From the NCBI GenBank assembly GCA_016707895.1, contig JADJGV010000007.1:1-64000 (forward strand): 64,000 bases of DNA, written 5' to 3'. Position numbers and translations under genes: made by a program. This document shows, one piece after another, positions 1-9,307 of the stretch. The DNA is from Myxococcales bacterium (GTDB taxonomy: Bacteria > Myxococcota_A > Polyangia > Haliangiales > Haliangiaceae). The first letter of the stretch is position 1. Each line of letters starts with the position of its first letter. A model generated the notes under the pieces. That model searched no databases and was not told the origin of the DNA. It was given only the letters and a program-made list of their open reading frames with translations.

Positions 1-1632
1 CTGACCGGCGAGACCGGCGCCGGCAAGTCGTTGATCGTCGAGGCAGTCAACCTCTTGCGCGGCGGCCGCGCGTCGGCCGACATCCCGCGCGCCGGCGCGC
101 CCGAGGCCACGGTCGAGGCCATCGTCGAGGTCCCGGCCGATCTGCGCGAGCGGGTCCGCGGCGTGCTCACCGCGGCCGGGCTGCCGCTGGCCGCCGACGA
201 CGCGGCCGAGGTCGACCTCGGCGCCGAGGTGGTCATCCGCCGGGTCATCCTGCGCGGCGGCAAGAGCCGCACCTACGTCAACGGCGCGCTCACCACCGCC
301 GGCCGGCTGGCCGAGCTGGGCGCGTGGCTGATCGATCTAGCCGGCCAGCACCAGCACCAGGGCCTGGTCGACGCCCGGCGCCACCGCGAGATCCTCGACG
401 CGTTCGCCGGCGACGCCGCGCTGCCCGCCGAGATGGCCGCCGCGTGGGACGAGCTGGGCGGCATCGACGCGCAGATCGCGGCGCTTGGCGGCGACGATCG
501 CCAGCGGGCCGAGCGCGCCGACTTCGTGCGCTTCCAGAAGGATGAGCTCGACGCCGCGCGGCTCGAGCCGGGCGAGGACGAGCGGCTGGTCGCCGAGCGC
601 ACCCGGCTGTCGGCCACCGAGGAGCTGCGGGTCGGCTCGCGGGCCGCGGTCGCAGCGCTCGACGGCGGCGACGGCGACGCCGGCGCCCTCGACGGCCTGG
701 CCCACGCCGCCCGCGAGCTCGACAAGCTGGTCCGGCTCGACGCCACGCTCGATCCGCTCGCGCGCCAGCTGGCCGAGGCGCGGGTGATCGCCGACGACGC
801 CACCGCCGGCCTGCGCCGCTACGCCGATCGCGTCGACGGCGACCCCGAGCGGCTGGCGTGGATCGACGATCGCCTCGAGCAGCTGCGCCGGCTGCGGCGC
901 AAGCACGGCGGCGGCGATCTGCTCGACCGGCTGGCGGCGTTGACCGCCGAGCTCGATCAGCTCACCCACAAGGACGCGCACCTCGAGAGCCTCACCGCGG
1001 CGCGGGCCCAGGCGCTGGGCCGCTGCCAGCGCGCCGCCGCCGCGCTCACCGACAGCCGCCGCCGCGCCGGCACCAAGCTGGCGCGCGAGGTCGGCAAGGC
1101 GCTGGCCGAGCTGGGTATGGCGTCGGCGCGGCTCGAGGTGCGCGTCGCGCCCGCCGCGCTCGGCCCCCACGGCGCCGACGAGGTCGAGGTGCTGCTCGGC
1201 GCCAACAAGGGCGAGGAGCTCAAGCCGCTGGCCAAGGTCGCGTCGGGCGGCGAGCTGTCGCGGATCATGCTGGCGATGAAGCTCGCGCTGCGCCGCGCCG
1301 ACGAGGTCGCGACCTACGTGTTCGACGAGGTCGACGCCGGCATCGGCGGCGCCACCGCCCACGCGGTCGGCGCGCTGATCCGCGCGGTCGCCGACCACCG
1401 CCAGGTGCTGTGCGTCACCCACCTGCCGCAGATCGCCGCCTACGCCGACGCCCACTACCACGTCGAGAAGGTCGAGGCCGGCGGCCGCACCGAGACGCTG
1501 GTCAAGCGGCTCGGCTCGACCGCGCGCAAGGACGAGCTGGCCCGTATGCTCGGCGGCAGCACCACCGCCCGCGCCAAGGCCCACGCCGCCGAGCTGCTCG
1601 ACTCCGCGCGCCGCCCTCGCGCCCAGGCGTGA
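1..1632 (+). CDS. recN: DNA repair protein RecN (5' end outside window)
   Basis: RecN is an SMC-like ATPase that acts at double-strand breaks in recombinational repair. The first codons already read LTGETGAGKS, the Walker A loop, so only a short N-terminus is missing. The frame is open from base 1; the TTG at 31 lies inside the motif and is not the start. The middle (roughly residues 120-340 of the visible part) is charged, Arg/Glu/Leu-rich coiled coil. The C-terminal head carries the ABC signature region KVASGGELSRIMLAMKLAL and the Walker B segment TYVFDEVDAGIGG, followed by the CVTHLPQIAAYAD switch region. All ATPase motifs visible here are intact, so this is a functional gene cut by the window edge. 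The next gene follows 50 bp downstream on the same strand. Confidence 0.97.
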   Translation: MTGETGAGKSLIVEAVNLLRGGRASADIPRAGAPEATVEAIVEVPADLRERVRGVLTAAGLPLAADDAAEVDLGAEVVIRRVILRGGKSRTYVNGALTTAGRLAELGAWLIDLAGQHQHQGLVDARRHREILDAFAGDAALPAEMAAAWDELGGIDAQIAALGGDDRQRAERADFVRFQKDELDAARLEPGEDERLVAERTRLSATEELRVGSRAAVAALDGGDGDAGALDGLAHAARELDKLVRLDATLDPLARQLAEARVIADDATAGLRRYADRVDGDPERLAWIDDRLEQLRRLRRKHGGGDLLDRLAALTAELDQLTHKDAHLESLTAARAQALGRCQRAAAALTDSRRRAGTKLAREVGKALAELGMASARLEVRVAPAALGPHGADEVEVLLGANKGEELKPLAKVASGGELSRIMLAMKLALRRADEVATYVFDEVDAGIGGATAHAVGALIRAVADHRQVLCVTHLPQIAAYADAHYHVEKVEAGGRTETLVKRLGSTARKDELARMLGGSTTARAKAHAAELLDSARRPRAQA

Positions 1633-1682
1633 TCGCGGTGCGCGCCATCCTCCTGCCCCGCTCGTTCACGAAAGGCCTGCTC

Positions 1683-2039
1683 ATGTCGACGACGTATTCG
1701 GGGAGCTGCCACTGCGGCGCGGTCCGCTACACCGCCGTGGTCGATCTCACCCAGCCGGTGGTCGCCTGCAACTGCTCGATGTGCGGGCGCGCCGGCTGGC
1801 TGCTCAGCTTCATCCCGGCGGCCAGCTTCCAGCTCGAGGCCGGCGCCGACAGCCTCACCGACTACCAGTTCGCGCGCCGCCACATCCACCACACGTTCTG
1901 CAAGGTGTGCGGGGTGCGGCCGTTCTCGCGCGGCGCCACGCCCGACGGCGGCGAGATGATCGCGATCAACGTGCGCTGCCTCGCCGGCGTCGATCCGACG
2001 ACGCTCGAGATCAAGCCGTTCGACGGCAAGAGCCTCTGA
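1683..2039 (+). CDS. GFA-family zinc protein (CENP-V/GFA domain)
   Basis: This 118-residue protein belongs to the glutathione-dependent formaldehyde-activating enzyme (GFA) family of small zinc-binding proteins. The sequence shows the zinc cysteines in GSCHCGAVRY near residue 10, CNCSMC around residue 30 and FCKVCG near residue 75, in the usual order, and the length matches a single GFA domain. The ATG at 1683 is preceded by GAAAGG at good ribosome-binding distance; the longer open frame upstream is only recN antiphase sequence. The substrate is unknown, because many family members do not act on formaldehyde-glutathione. A double-hairpin element begins six bases after the stop codon. Confidence 0.9.
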   Translation: MSTTYSGSCHCGAVRYTAVVDLTQPVVACNCSMCGRAGWLLSFIPAASFQLEAGADSLTDYQFARRHIHHTFCKVCGVRPFSRGATPDGGEMIAINVRCLAGVDPTTLEIKPFDGKSL

Positions 2040-2045
2040 ACTGCC

Positions 2046-2119
2046 GGGAGGGTTTGTCGACAAACCCTCCCCCACGGGGGCATGCCCCGTGGGTCCCCCT
2101 CCCGATACGCGAGACGCCC
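2046..2119. repeat. Double-hairpin element, copy 1
   Basis: A perfect 26-bp palindrome at 2046-2071 (centre TTTGTCGACAAA, arms GGGAGGG/CCCTCCC) is followed directly by a second hairpin at 2071-2093 (arms CCCACGGGG/CCCCGTGGG, loop GCATG). Then comes a third CCCTCCC (2097-2103) and the tail GATACGCGAGAC. The element starts six bases after the GFA stop codon. Related copies lie at 51086 and 45293. There is no T-tract, so it is not a standard intrinsic terminator. The remaining sequence up to the Rhs gene start (2120-2309) shows no open gene. Confidence 0.8.
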
Positions 2120-2309
2120 ACATCGCGGACCTCCGAGAGATCCAGAGGGACGATCGCGCGGTGCGATGCGGGCGCGGTGTGGCGCGGCGCGGCGCACACA
2201 GCCTGCGACATCGGCCCCGTCGATTTCTCGAGATCACCCCGCCGGTGTGACCTGGCGAAACGATCGCGAGGCACGTTACGGTGGTTGCTTCAGTCGAGAG
2301 AGGGACTCG

Positions 2310-5300
2310 ATGCAAGCAGTACCACGCACGCGTTTCTGGACCGTGGCCGCGATCACGCTGGCCGCATCGCTCGTCGCGGCCACCCCGGCCCGCGCCGACG
2401 ACGATCAGGTCAACCCGTTCTTCGGGACCTTCCAGACATCCATCCAGATCGAGACGCCGCCGTTCCACGGCCTCGAGCCGCGGCTGTCGGTCGGCTACTC
2501 GTCGTCGGCCGGCAACGGCTTCGTCGGCGTCGGCTGGTCGCTCGACGGCATCGGCGTCGTCGAGCGCGCCGGCCCCGGCCGGGGCGCCCCCCGCTACGAC
2601 GCGGCCGACGTCTTCCTGCTCGCGGGCAGCGAGCTGGTGCCGTGCGTGGCCGGCAGCGCCAGCCCGAGCTGCGCCACCGGCGGCACCCACGCCACCCGGA
2701 TCGAGAGCTACCAGCGCATCCGCTTCGACGCCGGCGCCGACGCGTGGACCGTCACCGAGAAGGACGGCACCGTCCGCACCTACGGCGCGGTCCTGACCAC
2801 CAGCGGCGGCACCTTCCGCTGGGGGCTGCGCAGCGTCGTCGACCGCAGCGGCAACACCGTCAGCTACGGCTGGTGGTGCGATCCGGGCAACGACTGCTAC
2901 CCCGATCAGGTCGCCTACAACGGCACGCTCGTGCGGCTGTACCGCGAGGCGCGCCCCGATCCGATCTCGTTCGCGACCGGCCGCGGGATCGCCAAGACCC
3001 GCTTCCGGCTGCGCTCGATCGACGTCACCGTCGGCGGCAGCCGGGCCCGCGCCTACCGCCTCGACTACGGCACCAGCGGCGGCGTGGTCGGCGTCAGCCA
3101 GACCCCGGTGGCCACCAACGCGTTCGCGCCCGAGGAGAACTGGGCCGCCTACGACGGCATACACGGGTGGGCGGCGTTCTTCACCGCCGACGCCACCGGC
3201 GATGGCAAGGACGACCTGATCTACCTCGACGACGCCTACCCCACCAACGGCTGGCGGGTCATGCCCTCGACCGGCACCGGCTTCGGCGCGCCCCAGAACT
3301 GGGCCGCCTACGACGGCATCCTGGCCTGGGCCCAGTTCTGGGTCCGCGACATGAACGGCGACGGCAAGGCCGACCTGCTCTACCTCGACGACGCCTACCC
3401 CACCAACGGCTACCGCGTGATGCTGTCGACCGGCACGAGCTTCCTGCCGCCGCAGAACTGGGGCGCCTACGACGCGCTCAACAGCTGGTCGGGGTTCTGG
3501 GCGATCGACGTCAACAACGACAAGAAGACCGACCTGCTCTACCTCGACGACGCGTACACCGTGAACGGCTGGCGCGTCATGCTGTCCACGGGCGCCAGCT
3601 TCAGCGCGCCGCAGAGCTGGGCCGCGTACGACGGCATCCTCGGCTGGGCCCAGACCCGCGTGGTCGACGTCACCGGCGACGCCCGCCCCGACATCGTCTA
3701 CCTCGACGACGCCTACCCGACCAACGGCTACCGGGTGATGGTCAACCAGGGCACGTCGTTCGCGCCGCCGCAGAACTGGGGCGCCTACGATCCGATCCAC
3801 AGCTGGTCGGCGTGGTGGGTCGCCGACATGAACGGCGACGGCAAGGGCGACCTGTTCTACCTCGACGACAGCTACGACGCGACCGGCTACCGCGCGATGC
3901 TCTCGACCGGCGCCGGGTTCGCCGCGCCGGTCGGCTGGGGCGACTACGACTCGGTCGTCGGCTGGGCCCAGACCTGGGTGGTCGACGCCAACGGCGATCG
4001 CAAGGCCGACCTCCTGTACCTCGACAACGCCTACGGCTCGACCGGCTTCCGGGTGCAGGCGTCGACCGGCGCCGGCTTCGCGTCGCCCGCGACGTGGGGC
4101 AGCTACGATCCGATCCACGACTGGGCCGCGTTCCGGGTCAGCGACGTCACCGGCGACGGGCTGCCCGATCTGGTCTACCTCGACGACGCCTACCCCACCA
4201 ACGGCTACCGGGTGAAGCGCAACCTCGCGCAGCCCGCGGGCTACCCGTCGAGCGGCGCCTCGGGTCGCTCGCTCCTGCTCAAGGTGACGCCGTTCGGGCG
4301 TGACGCCAGCGTCGACAGCGCCGGCACGATCACCGGCGGCACCAGCCTGCCGCCGTCGCGGTTCGCCACGCCGCCCGCGACCAACGGCTTCGCGCCCGAG
4401 GCCAACTGGGCCGCCTACGACGGCATCAACGGCTGGTCCTCGTTCTTCACCGCCGACGCCACCGGCGATGGCAAGGACGACCTGATCTACCTCGACGACG
4501 CGTACACCGTGAACGGCTGGCGGGTCATGCCCTCGACCGGCACCGGCTTCGGCGCGCCGCAGAACTGGGCCGCCTACGACGGCATCCTGGCCTGGGCCCA
4601 GTTCTGGGTCCGCGACATGAACGGCGACGGCAAGGCCGACCTGCTCTACCTCGACGACGCCTACCCCACCAACGGCTACCGCGTGATGCTGTCGACCGGC
4701 ACCAGCTTCCTGCCGCCGCAGAACTGGGGCGCCTACGACGCGATCAACAACTGGGCCGCGTTCTGGGCGATCGACGTCAACGCCGACGACAAGACCGATC
4801 TGGTCTACCTCGACGACGCGTACACCACCAACGGCTGGCGGGTGATGCTGTCGACCGGCACCGGCTTCAGCGCGCCGCAGAACTGGGCCGCCTACGACGG
4901 CGTCAACGGCTGGGCCCAGACCCGGCTCGCCGACGTCACCGGCGACGCCCGCCCCGACATCGTCTACCTCGACGACGCCTACCCCACCAACGGCTACCGC
5001 GTGATGGTCAACCAGGGCACGTCGTTCGCGCCGCCGCAGAACTGGGGCGCCTACGACGCGCTCAACAGCTGGTCGGCGTGGTGGATGGCCGACATGAACG
5101 GCGACGGCAAGGTCGACATGCTGTACCTCGACGACGCCTACGACGCGAACGGCTACCGCGTCATGCTCTCGACGGGCGCCGGGTTCGCCGCGCCGCAGAA
5201 CTGGGGCCCCTACGACTCGGTCAACGGCTGGGCCCAGACCTGGGTGTTCGACGCCAACGGCGATGGCCGCCAGGACCTGCTCTACCTCGACAACAACTAC

Positions 5301-8300
5301 ACCATCAACGGCTTCCGCGTGATGCTCGGCAGCGCCGAGGGCTTCGCGCCGCCGCAGAACTGGGGCAGCTACGATCCGATCCACGACTGGGCGACGTTCC
5401 GCATCGCCGACGCCACCGGCGACGGCCTGCCCGATCTGACCTACCTCGACGACGCCTACACCGTGAACGGCTACCGGGTGAAGGCCAACGCCACCAGCCG
5501 CGACCTGGTCACGCTGGTCGACAACGGCCTCGGCGGCACCACCGCGATCGGCTACCAGCCGTCGACCCGGTGGAGCAACACCTTCATGCCCGCCGGGCTG
5601 GTCGCGCAGACCGTCGCGTCGATGACCGCCACCGACGGCCGCGGCGCCAGCGCCACCACCAGCTACGTCTACCAGGGCGGCCTGTGGTCGAGCGTCGAGC
5701 GCCAGTTCCTCGGCTTCCGCAAGGTCACGACCGTCGTCGACGCGGCCGGCAACTACACCGAGACCTACTACCACCAGCACGTCGGCTGCATCGCCAAGCC
5801 CGAGCTCACCTACTTCCGCGACGCGACCGGCAAGATCTACAGCTACTCGAGCTACGCCTACGCCGAGAACGCCGCGCCGCCCTACACGTCGCTGATGACC
5901 GAGCGCTGGGAGTTCGAGTGCAACCTCGACGCCAGCTGCCGGCGGGTCGTCACCCAGCTCGCCTACGACCAGTACGCCAACGTGCTGACCACCACCGAGT
6001 GGGGCGACTACGACGTGGCCGGCGACGAGCAGACCACGGTGCGCGGCTACTTCCCGAACCCGACCACCTTCGTCGTCACCAAGCCGGCCTACGAGAACGT
6101 CTACGCCGGCGTCGGCACGACCGGCGCGTTGCTCAAGCAGACGCTGCACTACTACGACGGCGCCGCCAGCTACACCGCGGCGCCGGCGCTGGCCGGCAAC
6201 GTCACCCGGCAGGACCGCTGGGACAGCCGCACCGGCGGCTACGTCACCCGGCGCTACGGCTACGACGCCTACGGCAACCTGGCCAGCGACACCGACGAGC
6301 TCGGCCGCGCCCAGACCTTCGGCTACGACGACGCGTTCCACGTGTTCCGCACCCGGCGCTGCGACGCGCTCGGGCGCTGCACCAGCGCCACCTACGATCC
6401 CGCGCTGGCGGTCCCGCTCACCGAGGTCGACGCCAGCGGCGGCGTCCGCGCGATCACCTACGACGCGCTCGGCCGGGTCGCGACCGAGACCAACCCCGGC
6501 AGCGGCACGATGACGTGGCAGTACCTCGGCTGGGGCGATCCGCAGCAGCAGCGCATCCGCCAGATCTTGCCCGACGGCACGCCCGACGGGCTGTGGGCCG
6601 AGGCCTACCTCGACGGCGCGATGCGCAAGTACCGCTTCACCCGCGAGGGCGGGATGCAGCGCGACGTCGTGTTCTCCGGCATGACCACGCGGGTCTGGAA
6701 GCAGTCGGCGTGGTACGCGCCGGCGACCGAGGCGCCGCGCTTCGCCGTCCACGCCTACGACGGCGCCGGCCGGATGGTGCGCACCACCAACGCCGACGGC
6801 AGCTTCGCCGAGGTCAGCTACGGCGACGGGCTGGTGCGCCGCGCCAACGAGGTCGGCGACGTGACCGTCGAGTACCGCGACGGCGCCGGCCGGCCGATCC
6901 AGATCGTCGAGGAGAACGGCGCGACGTCCTACGTCACGCGGATCCGCCGCGACGCCGCCGGCCGGGTGATCGGGCGCACCGACGCCGCGGGGCGGACCTC
7001 GTCGATCACCTGGGACTCGCTGGACCGCCAGGTGCGGACCTGCGATCCCGACACCGGCTGCTGGAGCTACACCCACGACGCCACCGGCCAGGTCGCGACC
7101 ACCACCGACGCCAAGGGCCAGGTCACCGCGATGCAGCGCGATCTGGTCGGGCGTCCGACGCGCCGGAGCCTGTCCGACGGCACCTTCGTCAGCTGGACCT
7201 ACGACGAGGCCGGCAAGGGCCCGGTCACCGGCGGCGATCAGCCGACCTCGGTGACGTGGGCCACCGGCTCCGACAGCCTCAGCTACGACGCCGCCGGCCG
7301 GGTCGTGGCCAGCACCCGGTGCGTGCTCGGCGACTGCCGCACCCAGCGCTGGGCCTACGACGCGCTCGGCCGACAGACCCAGACCACGTACCCGACCGGC
7401 GAGGTCGTGCGCTGGACCTACGACGCCACCGGCCGCCTGGCCTCGGTGCCTGGCTACGTGACGGCGATGACCTGGGACGCGCGCGACCAGCTCACCGCGA
7501 TGACCTACGCCAACGGCGTGGTCCAGAGCTACGCGTACTCGCCCGAGCGCGGGGCGCTGACGTCGTCGGTGGTGACGCTGGGCGCGACCCGGCTGTACGA
7601 CGCCGCCTACGGCTACGACGCCGCCGGCCGCGTGACCAGCGCGGCGTCGTCGACCGACCCGCTGAACAACAACGGCTACGCGTACGATCGCCTGGGCCGG
7701 CTGACCGCGGTCACCGGCGCCCAGCCCGAGAGCTGGGCCTACGATCCGACCGGCAACATCACGTCGAGCGCGTTGCTCGGCGCCTACCAGTACGCCGACG
7801 CCGCCCACGCCCACGCGGTCACCGCCGCCGGCGGCGCCAGCTACACCTACGACGCCAACGGCAACCAGCTCGGCGGCAACGGCCGCGCGCTCACCTGGGA
7901 CAGCGAGAACCGCCTCGTCGCCGCGACCGGCCCGGGGGGCACGGTCAGCTTCGCCTACGACGCCGAGGGCCAGCGCACCGCGCGCCAGGGCGCGAGCGGC
8001 ACCACGCGGTACTTCGGCAAGCAGTTCGAGGTCCAGCCCAACGGCGCCACCGTGGCCCACGTCTACGCCGGCCCGATGCCGGTGGCGCGGGTGTCGAGCC
8101 TGACCGGCACCACGTTCCTGCACCAGGATCGGCTGGGCTCGATCCAGCTGGTCACGACCACCGCCGGCGTCGCCTCGCGGCAGCTCGAGTACTCGGCGTT
8201 CGGCCGCACCACCGCCGACAGCGGCACCGGCGCCACCGAGCGCGGCTTCCAGGGCCACGAGACCGAGGCCGAGCTGGGCCTGATCTACATGAACGCGCGC

Positions 8301-9251
8301 TACTACGACCCGCGGCTGGCGCGCTTCGTCTCGGCCGACACGGTGCTGCCCGATCGCACCAACCCCCAGGCGCTCAACCGCTACGCGTTCGCCTACAACA
8401 ACCCGATCAGCAACGTCGACCCCACCGGCCACGTGCCGGTGGTGGCCGCGCTGATCACCGCGGTCACGGTGAACTCGACGGTGGCGTGGATCGGCCTGGC
8501 GTTCACCGCGGTCGGCTACATCACCAAGGATCCGCTGCTGATGACGATCGGCGGGGTCATGACCGGGTTCGCGGCGGGCGCCGCCGGCACGCTGCTGGGC
8601 GGCGGCATGGCCGGCGGGTTGCTCGGGGCGTCGGTGGCGGCGCTGACGTCACCGCTGTCGCCGCTCGATCCCAAGATCAAGTCGGCGATCGGCTGGAGCT
8701 ACGGCATCGCCAGCTTCGCCAGCAACCAGTTCAAGGCGTCGGCCGAGATCGAGAACAAGATCGCGGCCGGCCGCCGGCTGGTCAACGAGGGCGGCGCCGA
8801 CGATCTGCTGACCTCGTTCGAGAACCCCGACTCGGCGGCGGCGACCGTCTACGAGATCAGCAGCAAGGGCGTGGTCGATCAGGCCGGCAGCCCGCTGTCG
8901 GTGCGGGCGATCATGGAGAAGATCATCGCCAACAACGACCTCAAGGCCGGCATGCTGGGGCCGTCGCAGGCCGGCTCGGTGATGGGCGCGATCCTCGACA
9001 AGGCGGTGGGCTGGATCCCGTCGGTGCGCCTGCACGGCATCGTCCACGACGGCTACGGCTTCGCGTTCATCGACTTCGGCACCGGCCCCGGCTTCGGCGG
9101 CGCCGCCGGCCCGGGCGGCGCGTGGCTGACCGGCTTCCTCGGCGGCGGCAACATGCTCAAGGGCCAGGTCGAGGGCCTGTACCGCTGGGGCACGTTCGAC
9201 CTGTTCGGCGGCGCCAAGACCGACGCGACCAACCGCCGCTTCGGCCGCTGA
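2310..9251 (+). CDS. Giant secreted SpvB/FG-GAP/YD-repeat (Rhs family) protein
   Basis: This is a 2313-residue secreted protein. The ATG at 2310 follows GAGAGAGGGACTCG and opens a Sec signal peptide ending around ATPARA/DDD. Residues ~35-270 resemble the SpvB/TcaB-type N-terminus (LSVGYSSSAGNGFVGVGWSLDGI). Two blocks of FG-GAP/VCBS-type repeats follow, each unit carrying a DxNGDGKxD calcium-binding-like loop. Residues ~1080-2035 are YD/RHS repeats (G-R-x-x-x-x-x-Y-D patterns), ending in the RHS core (GLIYMNARYYDPRLARFVS, then YNNPISNVDPTGH). The final ~270 residues begin with glycine-zipper hydrophobic stretches (~2043-2105) and end in a domain containing LHGIVHDGYGFAF that I do not recognise. 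The plan matches polymorphic toxin or Tc/Rhs cocoon proteins. No immunity-like gene follows; the next gene is on the opposite strand. A structural surface role is an alternative. Confidence 0.9.
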   Translation: MQAVPRTRFWTVAAITLAASLVAATPARADDDQVNPFFGTFQTSIQIETPPFHGLEPRLSVGYSSSAGNGFVGVGWSLDGIGVVERAGPGRGAPRYDAADVFLLAGSELVPCVAGSASPSCATGGTHATRIESYQRIRFDAGADAWTVTEKDGTVRTYGAVLTTSGGTFRWGLRSVVDRSGNTVSYGWWCDPGNDCYPDQVAYNGTLVRLYREARPDPISFATGRGIAKTRFRLRSIDVTVGGSRARAYRLDYGTSGGVVGVSQTPVATNAFAPEENWAAYDGIHGWAAFFTADATGDGKDDLIYLDDAYPTNGWRVMPSTGTGFGAPQNWAAYDGILAWAQFWVRDMNGDGKADLLYLDDAYPTNGYRVMLSTGTSFLPPQNWGAYDALNSWSGFWAIDVNNDKKTDLLYLDDAYTVNGWRVMLSTGASFSAPQSWAAYDGILGWAQTRVVDVTGDARPDIVYLDDAYPTNGYRVMVNQGTSFAPPQNWGAYDPIHSWSAWWVADMNGDGKGDLFYLDDSYDATGYRAMLSTGAGFAAPVGWGDYDSVVGWAQTWVVDANGDRKADLLYLDNAYGSTGFRVQASTGAGFASPATWGSYDPIHDWAAFRVSDVTGDGLPDLVYLDDAYPTNGYRVKRNLAQPAGYPSSGASGRSLLLKVTPFGRDASVDSAGTITGGTSLPPSRFATPPATNGFAPEANWAAYDGINGWSSFFTADATGDGKDDLIYLDDAYTVNGWRVMPSTGTGFGAPQNWAAYDGILAWAQFWVRDMNGDGKADLLYLDDAYPTNGYRVMLSTGTSFLPPQNWGAYDAINNWAAFWAIDVNADDKTDLVYLDDAYTTNGWRVMLSTGTGFSAPQNWAAYDGVNGWAQTRLADVTGDARPDIVYLDDAYPTNGYRVMVNQGTSFAPPQNWGAYDALNSWSAWWMADMNGDGKVDMLYLDDAYDANGYRVMLSTGAGFAAPQNWGPYDSVNGWAQTWVFDANGDGRQDLLYLDNNYTINGFRVMLGSAEGFAPPQNWGSYDPIHDWATFRIADATGDGLPDLTYLDDAYTVNGYRVKANATSRDLVTLVDNGLGGTTAIGYQPSTRWSNTFMPAGLVAQTVASMTATDGRGASATTSYVYQGGLWSSVERQFLGFRKVTTVVDAAGNYTETYYHQHVGCIAKPELTYFRDATGKIYSYSSYAYAENAAPPYTSLMTERWEFECNLDASCRRVVTQLAYDQYANVLTTTEWGDYDVAGDEQTTVRGYFPNPTTFVVTKPAYENVYAGVGTTGALLKQTLHYYDGAASYTAAPALAGNVTRQDRWDSRTGGYVTRRYGYDAYGNLASDTDELGRAQTFGYDDAFHVFRTRRCDALGRCTSATYDPALAVPLTEVDASGGVRAITYDALGRVATETNPGSGTMTWQYLGWGDPQQQRIRQILPDGTPDGLWAEAYLDGAMRKYRFTREGGMQRDVVFSGMTTRVWKQSAWYAPATEAPRFAVHAYDGAGRMVRTTNADGSFAEVSYGDGLVRRANEVGDVTVEYRDGAGRPIQIVEENGATSYVTRIRRDAAGRVIGRTDAAGRTSSITWDSLDRQVRTCDPDTGCWSYTHDATGQVATTTDAKGQVTAMQRDLVGRPTRRSLSDGTFVSWTYDEAGKGPVTGGDQPTSVTWATGSDSLSYDAAGRVVASTRCVLGDCRTQRWAYDALGRQTQTTYPTGEVVRWTYDATGRLASVPGYVTAMTWDARDQLTAMTYANGVVQSYAYSPERGALTSSVVTLGATRLYDAAYGYDAAGRVTSAASSTDPLNNNGYAYDRLGRLTAVTGAQPESWAYDPTGNITSSALLGAYQYADAAHAHAVTAAGGASYTYDANGNQLGGNGRALTWDSENRLVAATGPGGTVSFAYDAEGQRTARQGASGTTRYFGKQFEVQPNGATVAHVYAGPMPVARVSSLTGTTFLHQDRLGSIQLVTTTAGVASRQLEYSAFGRTTADSGTGATERGFQGHETEAELGLIYMNARYYDPRLARFVSADTVLPDRTNPQALNRYAFAYNNPISNVDPTGHVPVVAALITAVTVNSTVAWIGLAFTAVGYITKDPLLMTIGGVMTGFAAGAAGTLLGGGMAGGLLGASVAALTSPLSPLDPKIKSAIGWSYGIASFASNQFKASAEIENKIAAGRRLVNEGGADDLLTSFENPDSAAATVYEISSKGVVDQAGSPLSVRAIMEKIIANNDLKAGMLGPSQAGSVMGAILDKAVGWIPSVRLHGIVHDGYGFAFIDFGTGPGFGGAAGPGGAWLTGFLGGGNMLKGQVEGLYRWGTFDLFGGAKTDATNRRFGR
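3138..5484 (+). repeat. Two blocks of seven 159-bp (53-aa) repeats within the Rhs protein
   Basis: Each 53-residue unit begins with an NWxAYD motif, carries D-x-N-G-D-G-K-x-D-L-x-Y-L-D-D and ends with a TGxxFxxPQ motif. Block 1 spans 3138 to about 4218 and block 2 spans 4404 to about 5484, separated by a ~50-residue linker. Unit n of block 1 is most like unit n of block 2 (for example, unit 2 is almost identical in both), and both blocks are preceded by a similar ATNxFAPE leader. A seven-unit block therefore duplicated as a whole. Seven units per block fits one seven-bladed beta-propeller each. Confidence 0.85.
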
Positions 9252-9307
9252 GCGCGACGCGAGGGCGAGCGGGCCGGCGAGCTCGCCGCGCACGCCGCCA
9301 GCGTGGC

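Noticed and set aside
2046..2119. The double-hairpin element as an ordinary rho-independent terminator
   Set aside because: There is no T-tract after either stem, and the conserved tail and third arm are not explained by termination; copy 3 does not directly follow a gene on its own strand.
1455..8432. A very long minus-strand open frame (over 2300 codons) opposite the Rhs gene
   Set aside because: Its product is Val/Gly/Arg-rich low-complexity antisense of a repeat-rich coding strand with strong third-position GC; the plus strand carries a signal peptide, RHS core and ribosome site.
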